Positions 19,607-28,644 of a stretch of 38,006 nucleotides of DNA are shown here, piece after piece. Each line of letters begins with the position of its first letter. Position 1 is the stretch's first letter. The DNA is from JAJRRH01 sp047638815 (GTDB lineage Bacteria; Bacteroidota; Bacteroidia; Flavobacteriales_D; JABDKJ01): positions 1-38,006 of the forward strand of contig JBLIMR010000023.1 of the NCBI GenBank assembly GCA_047638815.1, given 5' to 3'. The translations under genes and the position numbers were made by a program. Under the pieces are notes generated by a model. The model was not told the DNA's origin, made no database searches, and saw only the letters and a program-made list of their open reading frames with translations.

Positions 19607-21598
19607 TTACTTCAAATGCTTGGCAAAAAATCCCATCATAGACTGATATAGCTCGATACGATTTTCCTCATGACCAAAGCCATGACCCTCATCGTATTTG
19701 ACCATGTATGGAACATCAAAACCACGTTGACGAAGATTTTCTACCACTTGATCAGATTCATCAATATTTACCCTAGGATCGTTTGCACCTTGAACGACAA
19801 ATAATGGTTTGGTTATTTTATCTACGTTCAAAGCAGGAGAAACTGCTTTCATTATTTCCTGATCTTCAGGAGAGTTTTCATCGTACCATTGCTCGTAGAC
19901 TTGACCAAGGTATGGTTTCCAGTATGGGGGGAAAGATTTGAAGAAAGTGAACAAGTTGGACACCCCTACATAATCAATCCCGCAAGTATATAAATCGGGT
20001 GTTTTAACTAAACTACCGAGTGTTGCAAGACCACCGTAACTGGCACCATATATTGCTATTTTGTCATCATCGATCATGTTTAATGTTTTTACATATGCAA
20101 CAGCATCTTCCAGATCATTCAACATGTTGCGGCCTATTTGTTTGTTCCCAGCCATAGAGAACTTTTTACCATACCCTCCTGAACCACGGTAATTAACTTG
20201 TAGAGTCGCATAACCTCTACTGGCAAATAATTGTGTCTCCGAGTTAAATCCCCAATCATCTCTCGGGCCATAAGGGCCGCCATGAGGATTTACAATCATG
20301 GGTACTTTGGTCCCGCTTTCCGCTATCTTTGGTATGGTTATATAGCCATAGATATCTAATCCATCACGAGACTTAAATTTAATGGGGCGCATTTCTGCCA
20401 TATCACCCTCTTTTAATTGCGGCATAAGGTCAAATACTTTACTAAACTTATCTGTGTTGGCATCATACAAGTAATACACGCCATACAATTTATCACTGTA
20501 TACCCAGATTAATATTTTGTCTTCATTATCTGTTAGATCAGCAATTGAAAAACTTTTACCCACAAACTCATCGGTCATTTTCTGATGTAATTTTTTGTAG
20601 GTATCACTTACTGGGAAAAACACTTCTTTTTCACCCGTATAATAATAGTAGTCCACTTCATAATTTCTTTTTATAGATGTTCTCATTCCACCAACATCAA
20701 ATGTATCGTTCGAATACACCATATTAATAAAGGACTTTTTCTTAAAATCATATTGCATGATGGTATTAGTATTGCCCTTAAGGTTTGTCATAACGTATGC
20801 ATCATGAGGATTCTCTGTTTCATAGTCAAACCCAATGATATAGAAGTTGTCCTTCCAAGATGTTTGTATGATTTTTTCAAATGGATCTTTTTCTGATAGG
20901 CGATAGTATAAAACATAGTCGGTCCCGTTAGTTTGCTGTGTGTAGGCTTTGAGTTTCCCGTCTTTGTCAAAATCATATCCCGATATTGGGTTGTCGGGAT
21001 CCCTGTTCTTGTATAGCTGTTCAAGTTTTCCAGTTGTAATATTGACTTTATATGGCTCAAATATTTCTGGGTTATTCTTGTTCATATCGATGATCATGTG
21101 ATCCTTTTGTTCTTCTAAATTATCAAGGATAGATACCCTGACATCATCAAAGGGCGTAAGATCTTTATTGTTTTTACCATCAAGATCAACGGCATATAGA
21201 TGATAATTTTCATCTCCACCTTTATCCATCACATAAATCAAACGATTGTCATTCGCCCATCCATAACCACGAATAAGGTCAACCTTTTCTTCTATCGCTT
21301 GTTGGATTTCTCCTGATGCTACATTTTTAACCATGACATGTCTTTTGCCATTTTCATCTTTTTGACGAAAAGATAAATATGCTCCATTGGGTGAAAATCT
21401 AAATGTACTTTGTTTTGGACGTTCAAAATAATCTTCAACGCTATAGTCATATTTTGTTTTCTCAAAAGCAGCTAATTTCATCAACTCCTTGCTGGTAGAG
21501 GGTAAAGATGTATTACCTGGAAGTGTTTCTTTGTCGTCCTGAGCAGATACAGTAATTGACAATATAAGTAGGAGGGAGGTTAGAATTACTTTATTCAT
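19607..21598 (-). CDS. S9 family (prolyl oligopeptidase-type) exported serine peptidase
   Basis: A 663-residue serine peptidase with a signal peptide (MNKVILTSLLLILSITVSAQ), so periplasmic or outer-membrane-facing. Residues about 50-400 form the beta-propeller that restricts access. The alpha/beta-hydrolase domain follows, with the catalytic triad S520 in GASYGG, D607 in GANDPRVN and H639 in DEGHGFGHEEN. The oxyanion-side motif NPHGGPYGPRDDWGF is also present. It probably cleaves short peptides (dipeptidyl- or acylaminoacyl-peptidase-like). The full length and all catalytic residues are present. It lies between the barrel gene and nhaC, all on the minus strand, but the 156-bp gap to nhaC suggests its own promoter. 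Confidence 0.92.
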   Translation of the reverse strand: MNKVILTSLLLILSITVSAQDDKETLPGNTSLPSTSKELMKLAAFEKTKYDYSVEDYFERPKQSTFRFSPNGAYLSFRQKDENGKRHVMVKNVASGEIQQAIEEKVDLIRGYGWANDNRLIYVMDKGGDENYHLYAVDLDGKNNKDLTPFDDVRVSILDNLEEQKDHMIIDMNKNNPEIFEPYKVNITTGKLEQLYKNRDPDNPISGYDFDKDGKLKAYTQQTNGTDYVLYYRLSEKDPFEKIIQTSWKDNFYIIGFDYETENPHDAYVMTNLKGNTNTIMQYDFKKKSFINMVYSNDTFDVGGMRTSIKRNYEVDYYYYTGEKEVFFPVSDTYKKLHQKMTDEFVGKSFSIADLTDNEDKILIWVYSDKLYGVYYLYDANTDKFSKVFDLMPQLKEGDMAEMRPIKFKSRDGLDIYGYITIPKIAESGTKVPMIVNPHGGPYGPRDDWGFNSETQLFASRGYATLQVNYRGSGGYGKKFSMAGNKQIGRNMLNDLEDAVAYVKTLNMIDDDKIAIYGASYGGLATLGSLVKTPDLYTCGIDYVGVSNLFTFFKSFPPYWKPYLGQVYEQWYDENSPEDQEIMKAVSPALNVDKITKPLFVVQGANDPRVNIDESDQVVENLRQRGFDVPYMVKYDEGHGFGHEENRIELYQSMMGFFAKHLK

Positions 21599-21754
21599 AA
21601 TTTGTTTAATTTTAAGGTTTCCGATCTCAAGTTAGAATAATAAAAGTTATGGTAGTTGGTTTTTAAGGGAGCGGTAAATAGTTTGTACGAACGATTGAAA
21701 ACAACTCACTTTGAATATCCAGTACTCCTGGTTGTGTCGTTCATAAACAGTGAT

Positions 21755-23248
21755 TTATTTTGCCAATTTCTCTTTTTTTAGAGGAGTAATCTTCCAGCCC
21801 ATATAGCCGAATAGTATTGTCATTAGAGGACTCACCCAATTGAAGATGCAATAGGGTGCGTAGAGTAAAACTGCCACACCCAATACGCCCGATTGTGCAA
21901 CGCCACAGGTGTTCCAAGGAATCAAAACGGAAGTAACTGTACCGGCATCCTCGAGTGTTCTACTCAGATTTTCAGGGGCCAGATCATAATCTTTGAAAGC
22001 TTGATCATACATTTTGCCAGGTACCACAATAGCCAGGTATTGATCTGATGCGGTGACGTTGAAGAATATACATGTTCCAGCGGTCGTTGCGATTAAGGAT
22101 CCAACAGAATTTACAAGTTTTAATAGAGCCTCGGTAATTCTTCTTAATAATCCGGTTGCTTGCATAACGCCACCAAACGTAAGTGCACATATTATGAGCC
22201 ATACAGTATTCATCATCCCGACCATACCCCCTGCTTTCAAGAGTGAAGATCTATTTTCTACTGGGACATCAAATATTTCGTTTATTATATTGTTTTCAGC
22301 TTCAAAATACCCTGTTGTTTCAACTGACATAGAAGTAATTATTGCTTTGTAAGATTGCTCAATATATCCATCAGCATCTCCCGCTATTCTTGCGACTAAA
22401 TCTGGTTGATATATTAAAGCAAAAATGCCACCGATTAGACTACCGAGAAATAATGCTGGAATAGCAGGCATCTTTTTCCATATCAATATTATCATCGCGG
22501 CAGGGACAAGAAATAAGAAGGCGTTAATATTAAATGTTGTATCCAATAGCGCTAAAAGTTCATCCACCTTGACAGAATCATATGTTGTTGTGTTTCTAAA
22601 TCCTACTATTGTAAAAACTATTAGAGAAATTATAAAACTTGGTGCAGTCGTCCAAACCATATGTCTGATGTGTGTGAAAAGATCCGTTCCTGCAACTGCT
22701 GGTGCAACATTGGTTGTATCCGAAAGAGGAGACATTTTGTCGCCAAAATAAGCACCTGAAATTATTGCTCCAGCGATCCAGCCAGTGGACAACCCAAGGA
22801 CCTGACCAATGCCTAATAGTGCGATTCCCACAGTGGCAATCGTACTCCAAGAACTTCCAGTGGCAATGGATACTACCGCGCATATAATACACGCAGCCAC
22901 CAAAAATATTGTCGGATTTAACACTTGAAGACCACAATAAATCATGGCAGGAACTACACCACTTAAAAGCCATGTGCCTGCCAATGCGCCAATAAGTAGT
23001 AAAATGATCACTGCACCCATCGCTGAACTAATGCTCTCTACAATTCCGTTATAGATGATCTTCCAGTTACTGCCATATTTTAATCCTACAAATCCAGCAA
23101 CTGCTGCCGCCAGTAAAAGTGCTATTTGATTAGCGCCATAACTGGAATCACTTTTGAAAAAATATACGTTCAATCCCAATAAGACAATTAGAAAAATAAT
23201 TGGAATGAGTGCCGCAAAGAGACTTGCTTGTTTAGTTGTTGAATTCAC
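21755..23248 (-). CDS. nhaC: NhaC-type Na+/H+ antiporter
   Basis: A 497-residue inner-membrane protein with about 11-13 hydrophobic helices across its length. Conserved segments typical of the NhaC family (PF03553) are present: GSSWSTIATVGIALLGIG, GAYFGDKMSPLSDTTNVAPA and LIPWNTCGVAQSGVLGVA. It exchanges internal sodium for protons, so it links to sodium and pH homeostasis. A polar loop of about 50 residues between helices (RIAGDADGYIEQSYKAII region) is longer than usual. The start codon is GTG at 23248 (reads GTG AAT TCA), the only in-frame start before the first helix. Confidence 0.9.
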   Translation of the reverse strand: MNSTTKQASLFAALIPIIFLIVLLGLNVYFFKSDSSYGANQIALLLAAAVAGFVGLKYGSNWKIIYNGIVESISSAMGAVIILLLIGALAGTWLLSGVVPAMIYCGLQVLNPTIFLVAACIICAVVSIATGSSWSTIATVGIALLGIGQVLGLSTGWIAGAIISGAYFGDKMSPLSDTTNVAPAVAGTDLFTHIRHMVWTTAPSFIISLIVFTIVGFRNTTTYDSVKVDELLALLDTTFNINAFLFLVPAAMIILIWKKMPAIPALFLGSLIGGIFALIYQPDLVARIAGDADGYIEQSYKAIITSMSVETTGYFEAENNIINEIFDVPVENRSSLLKAGGMVGMMNTVWLIICALTFGGVMQATGLLRRITEALLKLVNSVGSLIATTAGTCIFFNVTASDQYLAIVVPGKMYDQAFKDYDLAPENLSRTLEDAGTVTSVLIPWNTCGVAQSGVLGVAVLLYAPYCIFNWVSPLMTILFGYMGWKITPLKKEKLAK

Positions 23249-23304
23249 AAATATGAAGTTTAGGATCTAAACATACGGAAATAATAATCAATTACGAATT
23301 ACCA

Positions 23305-23352
23305 ATGATAGAATGCTTCAATGCCAAAATGCTTCAATGCGATAATGTTGAT
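23305..23352. repeat. 8-bp-period degenerate tandem array ATGnnnnA, copy 2
   Basis: Six consecutive 8-bp units: ATGATAGA, ATGCTTCA, ATGCCAAA, ATGCTTCA, ATGCGATA and ATGTTGAT; the last one lacks the final A. Phase is strict. ATGATAGA and ATGCGATA are shared with copy 1 at 1759-1822. It lies between the starts and ends of two minus-strand genes (nhaC and icmF). Confidence 0.75.
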
Positions 23353-23360
23353 TAACAGTC

Positions 23361-23418
23361 CGTCATTCTGAAGGAGGGACGACAGAAGAATCTCGTTTCA
23401 ATTATCGGAAATTGTCCC
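23361..23418. repeat. Dispersed intergenic box GTCATTC...AAGAATCTCG...ATTATCGG, copy 2
   Basis: About 43 of the first 48 bases match 1944-1991; a looser TCCC tail follows. It begins 8 bp after the 8-bp array, in the same order and orientation as copy 1. Non-coding. Confidence 0.7.
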
Positions 23419-23493
23419 AAGTTATTCCAACCATTGATTTTAAAAACTTCAACAATAAACAATCAATATTCATCACTCAATAATCAGTATTCG

Positions 23494-26400
23494 CTACATA
23501 TTCCTCCTATATTGTCCACCGACTTGGAACAATCCAGATGTGATTTCTCCTAGAGAACAAGTTTTACCAGCCTCCATTAGGGCTTCGAATAAGTTGCCAT
23601 TTTTCACAGCAATTTCTTGAAGATTTTTAACGTGATCATTATTTATTGAAGCATTTGCAGACATCAATTTTTCTACGGTCTGAATCTGCATTTGTTTTTC
23701 TTCCTCCGTTGCCCGAATAACTTCATCAGGAATAATTGTTGGTGAGCCATCGTCACTGAGGAAAGTATTCACACCAATTATCGGGTATTCCCCTGTATGT
23801 TTTAAAGTCTCGTAGTAAAGAGACTCTTCTTGTATTTGACCTCTTTGATACATCGTTTCCATCGCACCTAAGACACCTCCACGATCCGTAATTCTGTCAA
23901 ATTCTAATAAAATAGCTTCTTCAACAAGATCCGTTAATTCTTCTATTATAAAACTTCCTTGTAATGGGTTTTCGTTTTTAGCTAAACCAAGTTCTCTATT
24001 GATGATCAACTGAATTGCCATTGCTCTTCTTACACTTTCTTCCGTTGGTGTTGTGATGGCCTCATCATAGGCATTCGTGTGCAATGAATTACAGTTGTCA
24101 TATATCGCATAAAGCGCTTGAAGTGTTGTTCTGATATCATTGAAGTTGATCTCTTGAGCATGTAAAGAACGACCACTTGTTTGGATGTGATATTTTAGTT
24201 TCTGAGCCCTGCTTCCTGCTTTATATTTTTCTCTCATCGTTTTAGCCCAAATTCTTCGAGCCACTCTTCCAATCACTGAATACTCAGGGTCGATTCCGTT
24301 TGAGAAAAAGAAGCTGAGATTCGGAGCGAAATCATCAATGTTCATCCCTCTGCTCAGGTAATATTCAACGTATGTAAATCCGTTTGAAAGAGTAAATGCC
24401 AATTGTGTAATTGGATTGGCTCCAGCCTCTGCGATATGATATCCTGAAATACTTACCGAGTAAAAATTTCTGACTTTTTGAGTGATAAAATACTCTTGTA
24501 CATCACCCATCAATTTTAGTGCAAACTCCGTACTAAAAATACAAGTGTTCTGAGCCTGATCTTCTTTTAAAATATCAGCTTGAACTGTTCCACGTGTACT
24601 TGATAATGCTTTTGTTTTTATCCCTTCGTAAACCTCAGATGGCAAAACTTGGTCACCTGTAACACCAAGTAAAAACAACCCTAAACCATCATTTCCTTCC
24701 GGAAGGTCACCGTTGTATTGAGGTCTATCAACTCCCTTAGCTTTATAGATGTCAATAATTTTTTTCTCAACTTCTTTCTCTAAGTTATGCTCCTTAATGT
24801 ACAACTCACATTGTTGATCAATGGCCGCATTCATATAGTAAGCAAGGAGCATTGGAGCCGGACCATTAATTGTCATAGAAACAGATGTCATGGGATGACA
24901 TAAATTGAATCCAGAGTATAGTTTTTTCGCATCATCAAGACAACAAATACTCACACCAGCATTTCCTATTTTACCGTAAATGTCTGGTCTTAAATGAGGA
25001 TTGTTTCCGTACAGCGTAACACTGTCAAAAGCGGTACTCAATCTTTTTGCCGGCATTCCGAGCGACACATAATGAAACCTCTTATTTGTTCTTTCAGGCC
25101 CACCCTCACCAGCAAACATTCTGGTCGGATCCTCACCCTCTCTTTTGAAAGGGAAAACTCCTGCGGTAAATGGAAATTCACCGGGGACATTTTCTTGTAA
25201 GTTCCATCGTAAAATACTTCCCCAATTCTGGTATCGAGGTAAACTTACTTTTGGAATTTCAAGTTTAGAAAGTGAAGTGTATTTGGTCTTAATGCGAATC
25301 TCTTTGTCTCTTACTTTAAAGATGTATTCATCCGCCTTATATCGATCAACTTTCTCTTTCCAGCCATCAAGAATATCCTGTCCTTTGTGACTGAAATCCT
25401 TTTCAATATTTTTATAAACTTCTCCGATTTCTTTCGATGAAGATGTTTCACCAAGTAATTCCATGCTCCCTTTTAACCGGTAGAGATTTTCAGCTTTTTC
25501 CGATTGTTCGTCAACCCATAAATCATAAGCTCTAACGGCCTCTGAAATTTCACTCAAGTATCGAACACGTCTAGGTGGGATGACATGAATTTTTTCACTC
25601 TCGTCTTTGCTAATTACAGCATTACTATCAAAAGACATATTAGATTTCTCTTCAATCATTTTGATCAATCCGGCATACAAATTGTTTGTTCCTGGATCGT
25701 TAAATTGACTTGCTATGGTACCATAAATCGGCAAAGATTCATCCTCCGCCTGGAAGAGTTTGTGATTTCTTTTGTACTGCTTCCTGACATCTCTTAAGGC
25801 ATCAAGAGCACCTCTTTTGTCAAATTTATTTAGCACAACTATATCAGCATAATCCAACATGTCAATCTTCTCCAACTGTGATGCTGCACCATATTCAGGC
25901 GTCATAACATACATGCTCATGTCAGAGTGATCGATAATCTCGGTGTCACTTTGTCCAATACCTGATGTTTCAAGGATAACAAGATCAAACTCCGCAGCCT
26001 TCAGAATATTAACAGCTTCTTGAATGTGCTTACTCATCGCCAAATTGCTTTGACGTGTTGCCAAAGAGCGCATGTAACACCTGTCATTGAAGATGGAATT
26101 CATTCTTATTCTGTCCCCTAAAAGTGCTCCACCAGTTTTTCTTTTTGAGGGATCTACAGAAATGATCCCAATATTTTTATTTGGTAAATCCACTAAAAAT
26201 CTCCTGACCAATTCATCCACAAGAGAACTTTTTCCAGCGCCCCCAGTTCCTGTAATTCCAAGGACTGGCACTGTTGATTTTCGGGCTATTTCCGCCACTT
26301 GTTTTTTCAAATCAGCATGCTTGTCACCAAAATTTTCTACCGCTGAAATCATTCTAGCGATTACATCAGAATCTTTTTTTGGGAGATCTTTAACGCTGCC

Positions 26401-26856
26401 TTTAATGTTTTCGCCTAAGGCAAAATCACTCTGCTTCATCAGGTCATTAATCATACCCTGAAGTCCCATAGCTCGGCCATCATCTGGATGATAGATTTTG
26501 GTTATGCCATATTCTTGTAATTCCTTGATCTCACTTGGTAAAATAGTTCCTCCTCCACCAGCAAATATTTTGATGTGATCACAACCACGTTCTTGGAGTA
26601 AATCATACATGTATTTCAAATACTCAGTATGACCACCCTGATAACTCGTCATTGCGATCGCATTTGCGTCTTCCTGAATGGCACAATCCACAACTTCCTG
26701 GACACTTCTGTCGTGACCGAGGTGTATGACTTCTGCGCCAGTAGCCTGAATGATTCTTCGCATAACATTTATGGCTGCATCATGGCCGTCAAAGAGAGAT
26801 GCTGCTGTAACTATTCTAACTTTATTCTTTGGTTGATATGGCGCTTCTTCCTGCAT
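23494..26856 (-). CDS. icmF: Fused B12-dependent isobutyryl-CoA mutase (IcmF)
   Basis: A 1120-residue fusion that rearranges isobutyryl-CoA and n-butyryl-CoA (some relatives act on pivalyl-CoA) using adenosylcobalamin, with its own G-protein chaperone. Residues about 11-140 are the B12-binding domain (LFDGHDAAINVMRR, D23 and H25). Residues about 190-400 are the MeaI-like GTPase, with the P-loop TGTGGAGKSS near 200-210 and NKFDKRG near 343. Residues about 540-1090 are the mutase barrel with FPFTAGVFPFKREG near 557. The Phe in VFPF, where methylmalonyl-CoA mutase has Tyr, supports IcmF. All three modules are intact and in the usual order. The gene is single, with its promoter at 26881-26888. 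No B12 riboswitch is visible upstream. Confidence 0.93.
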   Translation of the reverse strand: MQEEAPYQPKNKVRIVTAASLFDGHDAAINVMRRIIQATGAEVIHLGHDRSVQEVVDCAIQEDANAIAMTSYQGGHTEYLKYMYDLLQERGCDHIKIFAGGGGTILPSEIKELQEYGITKIYHPDDGRAMGLQGMINDLMKQSDFALGENIKGSVKDLPKKDSDVIARMISAVENFGDKHADLKKQVAEIARKSTVPVLGITGTGGAGKSSLVDELVRRFLVDLPNKNIGIISVDPSKRKTGGALLGDRIRMNSIFNDRCYMRSLATRQSNLAMSKHIQEAVNILKAAEFDLVILETSGIGQSDTEIIDHSDMSMYVMTPEYGAASQLEKIDMLDYADIVVLNKFDKRGALDALRDVRKQYKRNHKLFQAEDESLPIYGTIASQFNDPGTNNLYAGLIKMIEEKSNMSFDSNAVISKDESEKIHVIPPRRVRYLSEISEAVRAYDLWVDEQSEKAENLYRLKGSMELLGETSSSKEIGEVYKNIEKDFSHKGQDILDGWKEKVDRYKADEYIFKVRDKEIRIKTKYTSLSKLEIPKVSLPRYQNWGSILRWNLQENVPGEFPFTAGVFPFKREGEDPTRMFAGEGGPERTNKRFHYVSLGMPAKRLSTAFDSVTLYGNNPHLRPDIYGKIGNAGVSICCLDDAKKLYSGFNLCHPMTSVSMTINGPAPMLLAYYMNAAIDQQCELYIKEHNLEKEVEKKIIDIYKAKGVDRPQYNGDLPEGNDGLGLFLLGVTGDQVLPSEVYEGIKTKALSSTRGTVQADILKEDQAQNTCIFSTEFALKLMGDVQEYFITQKVRNFYSVSISGYHIAEAGANPITQLAFTLSNGFTYVEYYLSRGMNIDDFAPNLSFFFSNGIDPEYSVIGRVARRIWAKTMREKYKAGSRAQKLKYHIQTSGRSLHAQEINFNDIRTTLQALYAIYDNCNSLHTNAYDEAITTPTEESVRRAMAIQLIINRELGLAKNENPLQGSFIIEELTDLVEEAILLEFDRITDRGGVLGAMETMYQRGQIQEESLYYETLKHTGEYPIIGVNTFLSDDGSPTIIPDEVIRATEEEKQMQIQTVEKLMSANASINNDHVKNLQEIAVKNGNLFEALMEAGKTCSLGEITSGLFQVGGQYRRNM

Positions 26857-26880
26857 GATTAGGGGCTATTTTTCTGAGTG

Positions 26881-26888
26881 CAAAACTA
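26881..26888 (-). promoter_or_regulatory. -7 promoter element for icmF
   Basis: Minus strand reads TAGTTTTG, a TAnnTTTG match, giving a leader of about 20 bases to the ATG at 26856. Confidence 0.5.
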
Positions 26889-27003
26889 CTAAAATTAGAG
26901 CGAATTATTTCACCAAAATTTGTTGCAGTATAGCTTTGGTTTTGAGTCGCTTTTGAAAAGATTAATTCTTCCAAATTTGTAGTCAAAATGGGGCTTTGGT
27001 GCT

Positions 27004-27011
27004 TATCTTTG
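27004..27011 (+). promoter_or_regulatory. -7 promoter element for the unknown gene at 27065
   Basis: TATCTTTG matches TAnnTTTG. A TTG at 26977-26979 is 24 bp upstream, slightly long for a -33 element. The predicted start near 27015 coincides with a small inverted repeat. Confidence 0.5.
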
Positions 27012-27014
27012 TTT

Positions 27015-27030
27015 CGTGAATTGGTTCACG
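27015..27030 (+). promoter_or_regulatory. Inverted repeat at the predicted transcription start
   Basis: CGTGAA-TTGG-TTCACG begins four bases after the -7 element, just where transcription should start. It could be an operator or a 5'-end hairpin that protects the message. Confidence 0.35.
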
Positions 27031-27064
27031 GAACTTTTGTAATAGAAATTAATTATAGAATCAA

Positions 27065-27523
27065 ATGAAGGTGGTTGAGACAACATACAGAACTAAAGAA
27101 AATAAAGAAGAATTGGATGAAATAATGGGTGTGCCATACAGTTTTATGCAGTCTTGGAAATTAAAAGGGAAAGGGTCTGGCAGAATGATTGTTGAAGAAT
27201 GTAGCGTTGGTCTAATTACGTTTTGTAATAACTTGTCTGGAATACAGTATGTTAGTTTTGAATTGAGGCCAAATGGATTGATAGCGCACATCAATAATGC
27301 TAAGAAAACATATGCTTGGCTTGTTCCATTCTATAGACTTTACCTTTATAAAACTAGAGGTATGAGCATTCATGGTGAGGGGCAATTTTTGCGTTTGAAA
27401 GACGACAGATTATTGCGAGAAAATAGAAATTTCTTTGAAAAACTTATGAGGTGTAAATTGAAATATGACCAAGACTTTCCTTCAACTGGAAATGGACAGC
27501 TTAGTCATTCGGCAGAATTATAA
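27065..27523 (+). CDS. Hypothetical protein, about 150 residues
   Basis: A 152-residue soluble protein of unrecognised family. The middle contains SFELRPNGLIAHINNAKKTYAWLVPFYRLYLYKTRG, a basic and aromatic stretch seen in conserved Bacteroidota hypotheticals. There is no signal peptide, membrane helix or metal motif. It has a good promoter element (27004-27011) and an inverted repeat at its start site. Its last 23 bases overlap, on the opposite strand, the end of the endonuclease gene at 27501, so both stop codons lie within each other's coding end. The function is unknown; it may be regulatory or a stress protein. Confidence 0.75.
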   Translation: MKVVETTYRTKENKEELDEIMGVPYSFMQSWKLKGKGSGRMIVEECSVGLITFCNNLSGIQYVSFELRPNGLIAHINNAKKTYAWLVPFYRLYLYKTRGMSIHGEGQFLRLKDDRLLRENRNFFEKLMRCKLKYDQDFPSTGNGQLSHSAEL

Positions 27524-28550
27524 ACGGACTTGATTGTCTAATGCCATCAACGTCATAGGAAAGATGATAATAGCCACCGGCAAGTTCAGAAACATCAATA
27601 AGAAACTGAAAGTCATCGACTTTAATCAATCGACCAAATTGATCAAAGATTTGTAGCTTCTCTATTTTCACTTGCTCGTTTAGTTGTATTGAAAGATAGT
27701 CAATACATGGATTTGGAAAAATAAGTAGCGCTTTTTCAGGGGAAACCTCTTCGATTCCTACAAGAATACCCCATGGGTCATCAGCGACAACTCCGCCCCA
27801 TATTTTAGTGGCCAATGCAGGATTATCAATGAATGGATTTCTATTGCCTTGAGCATCTTCGACAACTTCATTTCTTACCAATTCATATTCAGACACTGGA
27901 TCAGCAGCGTTCCAATCGAGAAATAGATTGACCATATTATTATCTATGGTGTTGGTTGAGCCAATGCCTACGTTATCAGGTAAACACTGATTTCCATATC
28001 TGAGATACATGTACATTATCATTCTTGCACAGTCGCCTTTCCATTCATTGCCTGGATACCATCCACCGCTTGATGAGCCTGCTGTGCCATTTCCAGTAGA
28101 GAATTTCAAGCTACCTCTGTTTCCATTCATTTGAACATCGGTTGAACGGAGATGATGTGGATCTGACCCTGGACCTGCAGTACCTAAGTTCGGATTACCG
28201 AGAGATTTTGGATAAACATGCTCTCTGTTCCAATCACCTACATTCCCGCCATTTTCATTCTTATCTCTTGTGCGATCATTGATGATGTCCGAATCAGAGT
28301 CATTATAGCCATAACATAAAAGTACGTTGTTGCTGCTGCCAGGATTAAGATCAGATTGTTTCAATACATCCCAAACTTCACCATAAGATAGGAAATTACC
28401 GTGGGTTGAAATTATATGTCCTGCCAATTCATTTCTCAATGGAATACCATCGAGATCTAAATCTACCCCGTTATAGTAGGTTCCTTGTGCCCATAAAGAA
28501 CTGGTCACTAGAATAAGAGATAACAATACAAGAGTGTTTTTTAAGCTCAA
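27501..28550 (-). CDS. Secreted endonuclease I (EndA/NucM family) with T9SS sorting domain
   Basis: A secreted, non-specific DNA/RNA nuclease of the beta-beta-alpha-metal type, 349 residues from the TTG at 28550. That start gives a clean signal peptide (SLKNTLVLLSLILVTSSLWA-Q) and sits 25 bases after a TATATTTG promoter box. The frame is open to an ATG at 28700, but that would overlap the upstream gene and bury the signal peptide. The catalytic motif is GDWNREHVYPKS with H111, with SDPHHLRSTDVQMNGNRG at about 129-145 and GDCARMIMYMYLRYGNQC after it. Residues about 270-349 are a T9SS-type C-terminal domain (FPNPCIDYLSIQLN, LQIFDQFGRLIKV). Tandem paralogue of the gene at 28645-30129. Confidence 0.88.
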   Translation of the reverse strand: MSLKNTLVLLSLILVTSSLWAQGTYYNGVDLDLDGIPLRNELAGHIISTHGNFLSYGEVWDVLKQSDLNPGSSNNVLLCYGYNDSDSDIINDRTRDKNENGGNVGDWNREHVYPKSLGNPNLGTAGPGSDPHHLRSTDVQMNGNRGSLKFSTGNGTAGSSSGGWYPGNEWKGDCARMIMYMYLRYGNQCLPDNVGIGSTNTIDNNMVNLFLDWNAADPVSEYELVRNEVVEDAQGNRNPFIDNPALATKIWGGVVADDPWGILVGIEEVSPEKALLIFPNPCIDYLSIQLNEQVKIEKLQIFDQFGRLIKVDDFQFLIDVSELAGGYYHLSYDVDGIRQSSPFIILPND

Positions 28551-28574
28551 TTTGATGTACTTATTATTTATCCA

Positions 28575-28582
28575 CAAATATA
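28575..28582 (-). promoter_or_regulatory. -7 promoter element for the T9SS endonuclease gene
   Basis: Minus strand reads TATATTTG (TAnnTTTG). It lies between the two endonuclease genes, and transcription starting near 28571 would give a leader of about 20 bases to the TTG at 28550. This supports the TTG start and independent transcription of the second gene. Confidence 0.55.
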
Positions 28583-28644
28583 TCGGTTTAAACACAAAAC
28601 GCTTAAGAAATTGATCCGAAAATGAAACCGCTGCAACTGAAACA

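Noticed and set aside
26857..27064. B12 riboswitch upstream of icmF
   Set aside because: The gap is 208 bp and holds no recognisable B12 box or multi-stem structure; the promoter box leaves only about 20 bases of leader.
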